Assembly (NCBI GenBank): GCA_947380295.1
Contig: CANCQK010000012.1
Coordinates: forward strand, 28,142-92,141
Reading direction: 5' to 3'
Source of the DNA: Bdellovibrionales bacterium
GTDB taxonomy: Bacteria; Bdellovibrionota; UBA1018
Length of the DNA: 64,000 nucleotides
Made by a program: the position numbers and the translations under genes. This document shows, in pieces, positions 60,576-64,000 of the stretch. Under the pieces are notes generated by a model that had not been told where the DNA came from, made no database searches, and saw only the letters and a program-made list of their open reading frames with translations. Position 1 is the first letter of the stretch, and every line of letters starts with the position of its first letter.

Positions 60576-61478
60576 TCAAAACGAAATCATAGCGACTGCA
60601 CATACCAAAACGAATCCGGCACCCATTTGGATGGGAGCCAAGGGGGTATGTAAAAAAATGGTATTTAAAGCAACGGCTCCGATTGGGTAAATTAATTCAA
60701 TAAATGTAGTGACGCTTGCTGGTGTGCCGGCTAAACCGTTATAGTAAACTACCATAGCCAAGAGTCCTGGCACCAAACTCAGATAGAGGATCGCCGTCCA
60801 GGCTGTTGTGTCTGTAAGTGGGGAAATAGTAGTTGGGGTTCCCGATAAAAACAAAATGCCAGTCAAAGCTACAAGGCCGAAAAAAAATCTCCAAAATGCT
60901 GCCAAAGAAGGGGAGGTTTTTTGAAGCAGCACTTTACCTGAGACGGTAGCACCAGCCCAAAGTAAAGCGGCAATGAGTGCGTATTGGATTCCCTTGGAGT
61001 GAACGTCAACTCCGCTTTTAAGGAATCTAAAATCAAGGTCCGGAAAGCTGAGGGTGATACCTGCTGCGAGAGCAACTGTTCCCCAGATAAAAAACTTCTT
61101 CTTCGGCTTTTCTCCTAAAACGAGGAAGGCGATTAAAACGACGATGACAGGCTGTAGCTTTTGTAGCAAAACTGCCACCGAAGGATTGATGTATAAAAAG
61201 CTGGCTGTAAAAAATACAGTCGCAATGGCTGATCCGCCCACGCCGGTGATCACTGCAGCAATCCACTCTTTTGGAGTCAGCGCGAATATGTTTTTTCTGT
61301 TTTTGAAATAAAGCCAGGGCAACAAGATCGCAACGGCCAACACGTGTTCAATAAAAACCATGAAGGTCGGATCGACCTGGTCAATAGCTGGGTAACGGAT
61401 CAGAGCGTCAGTAGCCCAAAGAAATGCGGCAAGAGCGACAAAAAAAGGACTAATCCAACTTTTAACTTGAGTGGGCAT
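60576..61478 (-). CDS. EamA/DMT family transporter
   Basis: A 300-residue membrane protein with ten helices in two EamA repeats (WISPFFVALAAFLWATDALIRYP; GIQYALIAALLWAGATVSGKVLL). Probably exports or imports a small metabolite. ATG 61478 overlaps the end of trmFO by 17 bases; longer frames would overlap it more. Confidence 0.85.
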   Translation of the reverse strand: MPTQVKSWISPFFVALAAFLWATDALIRYPAIDQVDPTFMVFIEHVLAVAILLPWLYFKNRKNIFALTPKEWIAAVITGVGGSAIATVFFTASFLYINPSVAVLLQKLQPVIVVLIAFLVLGEKPKKKFFIWGTVALAAGITLSFPDLDFRFLKSGVDVHSKGIQYALIAALLWAGATVSGKVLLQKTSPSLAAFWRFFFGLVALTGILFLSGTPTTISPLTDTTAWTAILYLSLVPGLLAMVVYYNGLAGTPASVTTFIELIYPIGAVALNTIFLHTPLAPIQMGAGFVLVCAVAMISF

Positions 61479-62820
61479 TTGCTTTTTTTCTTTCAAATTC
61501 GGTTTGGATGCGCCAGTTCGTGAAGTTTTGAACTGCTTGAATAGCAATGGACTGGCGGATTTCGTCTTTCTTTAGTCCGTTCAGATTTTGGAAAAAATTA
61601 GGGTCGAAAAGTCCAAAGTGGATGTTCGTGGGTTCGAAATGATCCGGGTCGCTCCCGATGATTTGCTTGAGAATGGCTCCCATGCCTGTATTCACAGGGG
61701 GGGCTTGATGCGGTAGTCCTTGGAGTCGTTGCGTAATGAAAATGGCCGAGAGGAGGCCACATGCAGCGGATTCTAAATAGCCTTCGACGCCTGTGATTTG
61801 TCCTGCCAGGTAGACTTTAGGGTGACCTTTTAGAGACAGATCCGATCGCAAAACCTTAGGTGAGCAGACGTACGTATTTCTATGGATAGAACCGAGCCTT
61901 AAAAACTCAGCATTTTTAAGCGCAGGGATGAGTCGAAAAACCTTAGATTGTTCACCGTATTTTAGCTTAGTTTGAAAGCCAACTAGATTGTAGGCAGTCT
62001 TGCCTAGGTTTTCAGGGCGGAGTTGGACCACGGCATAGGGGCGTTGACCAGTTCTTGGGTCAATCAGACCGACCGGCTTCATGGGGCCAAATCGAAGGCT
62101 ATCTCGGCCTGTATTTGCAATGGCTTCAATGGGTTGACAGCCCTGGAAAAACTTTTCCTTTTCAAACGGCTTGGGTGGGACTTTTTCCGCTACCATGAGG
62201 GCGTCGATAAATGTTTGATATTCGCTCTCCGAGAAGGGGCAGTTGATATAGGCCTCTTCTCCCCCTTTGTCGTATCGGTTGGCCAGAAAGGCTGAGTTCA
62301 TGTCAATTGAAGAGGCATCTACAATGGGCGCAATCGCGTCATAAAAGTAAAGGTCTTGCGTTTGAGTCGCTTTGGCGAACCAGGTGCCCAAGCGATCTGA
62401 GGTCAGCGGACCCGTAGCAAAAAGTGTGATCTCGTCCTGAAATGGCTCAGCGACCTCTCCCGGGACGATTGTAATGTTTGGATGAGATTTGAGCGCCCGC
62501 GTGATGCTTTGAGCGAACAAGTCTCGATCCACCGTTAACGCGTCGCCTCCTGGGACAGCTGTTTCGGCGGCACACTTCAGGATGAGTGAGCCGAACTGAC
62601 GCATTTCGGCCTTCAAAATTCCGGGAGCAGAATGAGGGACTTGAGATTTGAGTGAGTTACTACAAACCAGCTCAGCAAACTGGTCCGTCTCGTGGGCGGG
62701 GGTTGATTTTGCAGGGCGCATTTCGTGAAGGACCACGGAAATTCCCTTTTCAGCAAGAAAATAGGCAGCTTCGCTGCCAGCTAGGCCGCCGCCAACTATA
62801 TGGACTCTTGGACTCATCAT
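61462..62820 (-). CDS. trmFO: Methylenetetrahydrofolate-tRNA (uracil-5-)-methyltransferase
   Basis: A 452-residue folate/FAD enzyme that makes ribothymidine at position 54 of tRNA. FAD-binding VHIVGGGLAGSEAAYFLA, FAELVCSNSLKS, PGGDALTVDRDLFA, YDAIAPIVD, and the C-terminal GQITGVEGYLESAACGL are characteristic. ATG 62820 or 62817 is chosen; the longer frame from 62868 adds residues not usual for the family. Confidence 0.94.
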   Translation of the reverse strand: MMSPRVHIVGGGLAGSEAAYFLAEKGISVVLHEMRPAKSTPAHETDQFAELVCSNSLKSQVPHSAPGILKAEMRQFGSLILKCAAETAVPGGDALTVDRDLFAQSITRALKSHPNITIVPGEVAEPFQDEITLFATGPLTSDRLGTWFAKATQTQDLYFYDAIAPIVDASSIDMNSAFLANRYDKGGEEAYINCPFSESEYQTFIDALMVAEKVPPKPFEKEKFFQGCQPIEAIANTGRDSLRFGPMKPVGLIDPRTGQRPYAVVQLRPENLGKTAYNLVGFQTKLKYGEQSKVFRLIPALKNAEFLRLGSIHRNTYVCSPKVLRSDLSLKGHPKVYLAGQITGVEGYLESAACGLLSAIFITQRLQGLPHQAPPVNTGMGAILKQIIGSDPDHFEPTNIHFGLFDPNFFQNLNGLKKDEIRQSIAIQAVQNFTNWRIQTEFERKKANAHSS

Positions 62821-62927
62821 GGGGAGTCGGATATCATAGTTAGAACGAGATTCAAACAGCCCAGGCAAAGCGCAGGTCGTTTTGACGGTACCAGCAGGCA
62901 GGGCATAAGCTGCTTGTAATGACTTTT

Positions 62928-62957
62928 GCTGCGGCCGCAGAGCGACGGTTGCGCAGC
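62928..62957. repeat. GC-rich inverted repeat upstream of the tnpB-like gene
   Basis: GCTGCG and CGCAGC pair around an 18-base loop, about 100 bases before the transposon gene. It could belong to the left end of an IS605/IS1341-type element, whose ends are hairpins, but one site does not prove it. Confidence 0.3.
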
Positions 62958-63052
62958 AGAGGAACTCGTGTTTGAGCAGGTTAGGACGACCTACGGAGTA
63001 ATGGCACTCATGTCTTTAATTTTACTCAGAAATACGGTAGTTTAGTGTTAAG

Positions 63053-64000
63053 ATGCTGGTTACAAGAATTGCAAAACTTGCATTGGTTTCGAACTCTGGA
63101 AAGCTAGAGGGTGTAGCGTATACCTACGGTCGGCATCTCAAGTTCACGCAGCATTGGGTTACCCAGCTTTACTTTAATCGTGCTGTGAAGAGTTTTTCAA
63201 CTGCAGGAATGGGACAACTTGCAAACCAAGCTCAGCACAAAGCCCAGGGGATTCTGAAAGCGCATTTTGAATCGGTGAAAGCGACCGGATCTAAAGGCAA
63301 CGTGCCTCAAGTGAGGCAAATCGGTTGCCCAGCAAAGATTGAAAAGTCAGAGAAGTCGAGTTTTGGTTACTGGCTTTCGGTGGAAAATACTTTTGAGAAG
63401 TCTAAGAAGATTTGGGTGCCTGTAAAGGGGCATAAGAGGCTCACCCACTGGCTCAAGCAAGGTTACGAGTTAAATCCCACAGCAGAACTTCACAAGGACA
63501 AAAACGGAAAATTTTACGCGATTGTTTTCGTTCAGAAGGAGATCGAGAAGGCCACGCCTAAGGAGAACACATTAGGCGTTGACGTGGGAGTCACCCACTC
63601 GGTATCACGCTCGGATGGTTATCTAGGCCTAGGTTGCAAGAAGCTTCTGACAAGAAACAGAGATCGAAACGCCGAAAGAAGAAGACAAGGTCATTTTAAG
63701 AAATCAGTAAAAACTTTTATGAGGCAGAGGTTGGATGTTGAAGCCAAACGAGCGGTGCGCGTCGCACAAGCTCGTGGGTTGAATCTGGCCTTTGAAGACC
63801 CGAAACTCTTGGCGAACTTAAAGCCGCGTGGGCGGATAGCGATATGGGCTAAGAGTTACTTTGCGAATCGTGCGAGTGTACTGGCGCAGGAGTTAGGTGT
63901 TTTCGTGGTGAAAGTCTTTCCCCCGAAAACCTCTCAGACCTGCGCTCAGTGTCAGCATTGCGATTCTGAGAGTCGAGTGAAATCGGTATTTAAGTGTACC
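63053..64000 (+). mobile_element. tnpB: TnpB-like RNA-guided nuclease gene (OrfB, IS605/IS1341 type), cut by window end
   Basis: The frame is open from ATG 63053 to the last base (316 residues, no stop). RuvC-like catalytic positions are present: Asp177 in LGVDVGVTHSVSRSDG and Glu248 in LNLAFEDPKLL. The zinc finger begins PKTSQTCAQCQHC (Cys297, Cys300) and continues to Cys315. The last RuvC Asp, some 15 residues further on, lies outside the window. No tnpA is present before it, so it is an IS1341-like stand-alone copy or part of a larger element. TnpB proteins use a transposon-end RNA to guide DNA cleavage; that RNA would lie beyond the window. Confidence 0.85.

Overview
The window looks like the chromosome of a flagellated, Gram-negative member of the Bdellovibrio-like bacteria (Bdellovibrionota/Oligoflexia). 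This assignment is an inference. It rests on three tandem flagellins, sigma-28-type promoters in front of non-flagellar genes, many lipoproteins and outer-membrane barrels, RNase J together with RNase PH, TrmFO, the TldD/PmbA pair, a long aromatic amino acid hydroxylase and a response regulator with a long tail. No species name can be fixed from sequence reading alone.

Left end (1-10.9 kb) is accessory. It holds a REP-associated tyrosine transposase (RAYT), a 2705-residue surface lipoprotein built of Ig-like modules and LamG domains, REP-like direct repeats, a decapitated higA antitoxin, a DUF4143 ATPase whose start codon lies in a 31-bp perfect inverted repeat, and tRNA-Arg(ACG). From 11 to 35.5 kb there is a mostly housekeeping block: NamZ-like muramidase, TolC-like lipoprotein, heptose-phosphate adenylyltransferase, MenC-like enzyme and SNF2 helicase, RsmE, lytic transglycosylase, uridine kinase-RNase J, M14 carboxypeptidase, MnmA, two duplicated barrels, RNase PH, NadC and BirA. 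At 35.4-38.3 kb are a response regulator, 6S RNA, a conserved unknown and an SDR without its catalytic Tyr.

The motility region (38.4-46.4 kb) is the most interesting part. Three flagellins share leader RNAs in which GGA motifs sit in hairpin loops, as CsrA targets do. Divergent from them is a compact five-gene operon: lipoprotein, MotA, MotB, a one-piece membrane protein resembling FliF joined to FliG, and an outer-membrane barrel. It reads like a cell-envelope motor module. Sigma-28-type promoters (TAAA-N15-GCCGATAA type) occur before flagellin 3, a small Cys/His protein, a 97-residue unknown and the giant surface lipoprotein, suggesting one motility or dispersal regulon across the window.

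From 46.5 to 62.9 kb there are mixed core genes: GNAT, PilZ, TadA (which would modify the tRNA-Arg(ACG) found here), YceI, TldD/PmbA, a Gly/Pro-rich secreted protein, thioesterase, SDR, aromatic hydroxylase, a transglutaminase-like protein, a KimA-like transporter, DUF493, an EamA transporter and TrmFO. The window ends inside a tnpB-type transposon nuclease gene. Starts were revised where ribosome-binding sites, promoters or family length argued against the longest reading frame.
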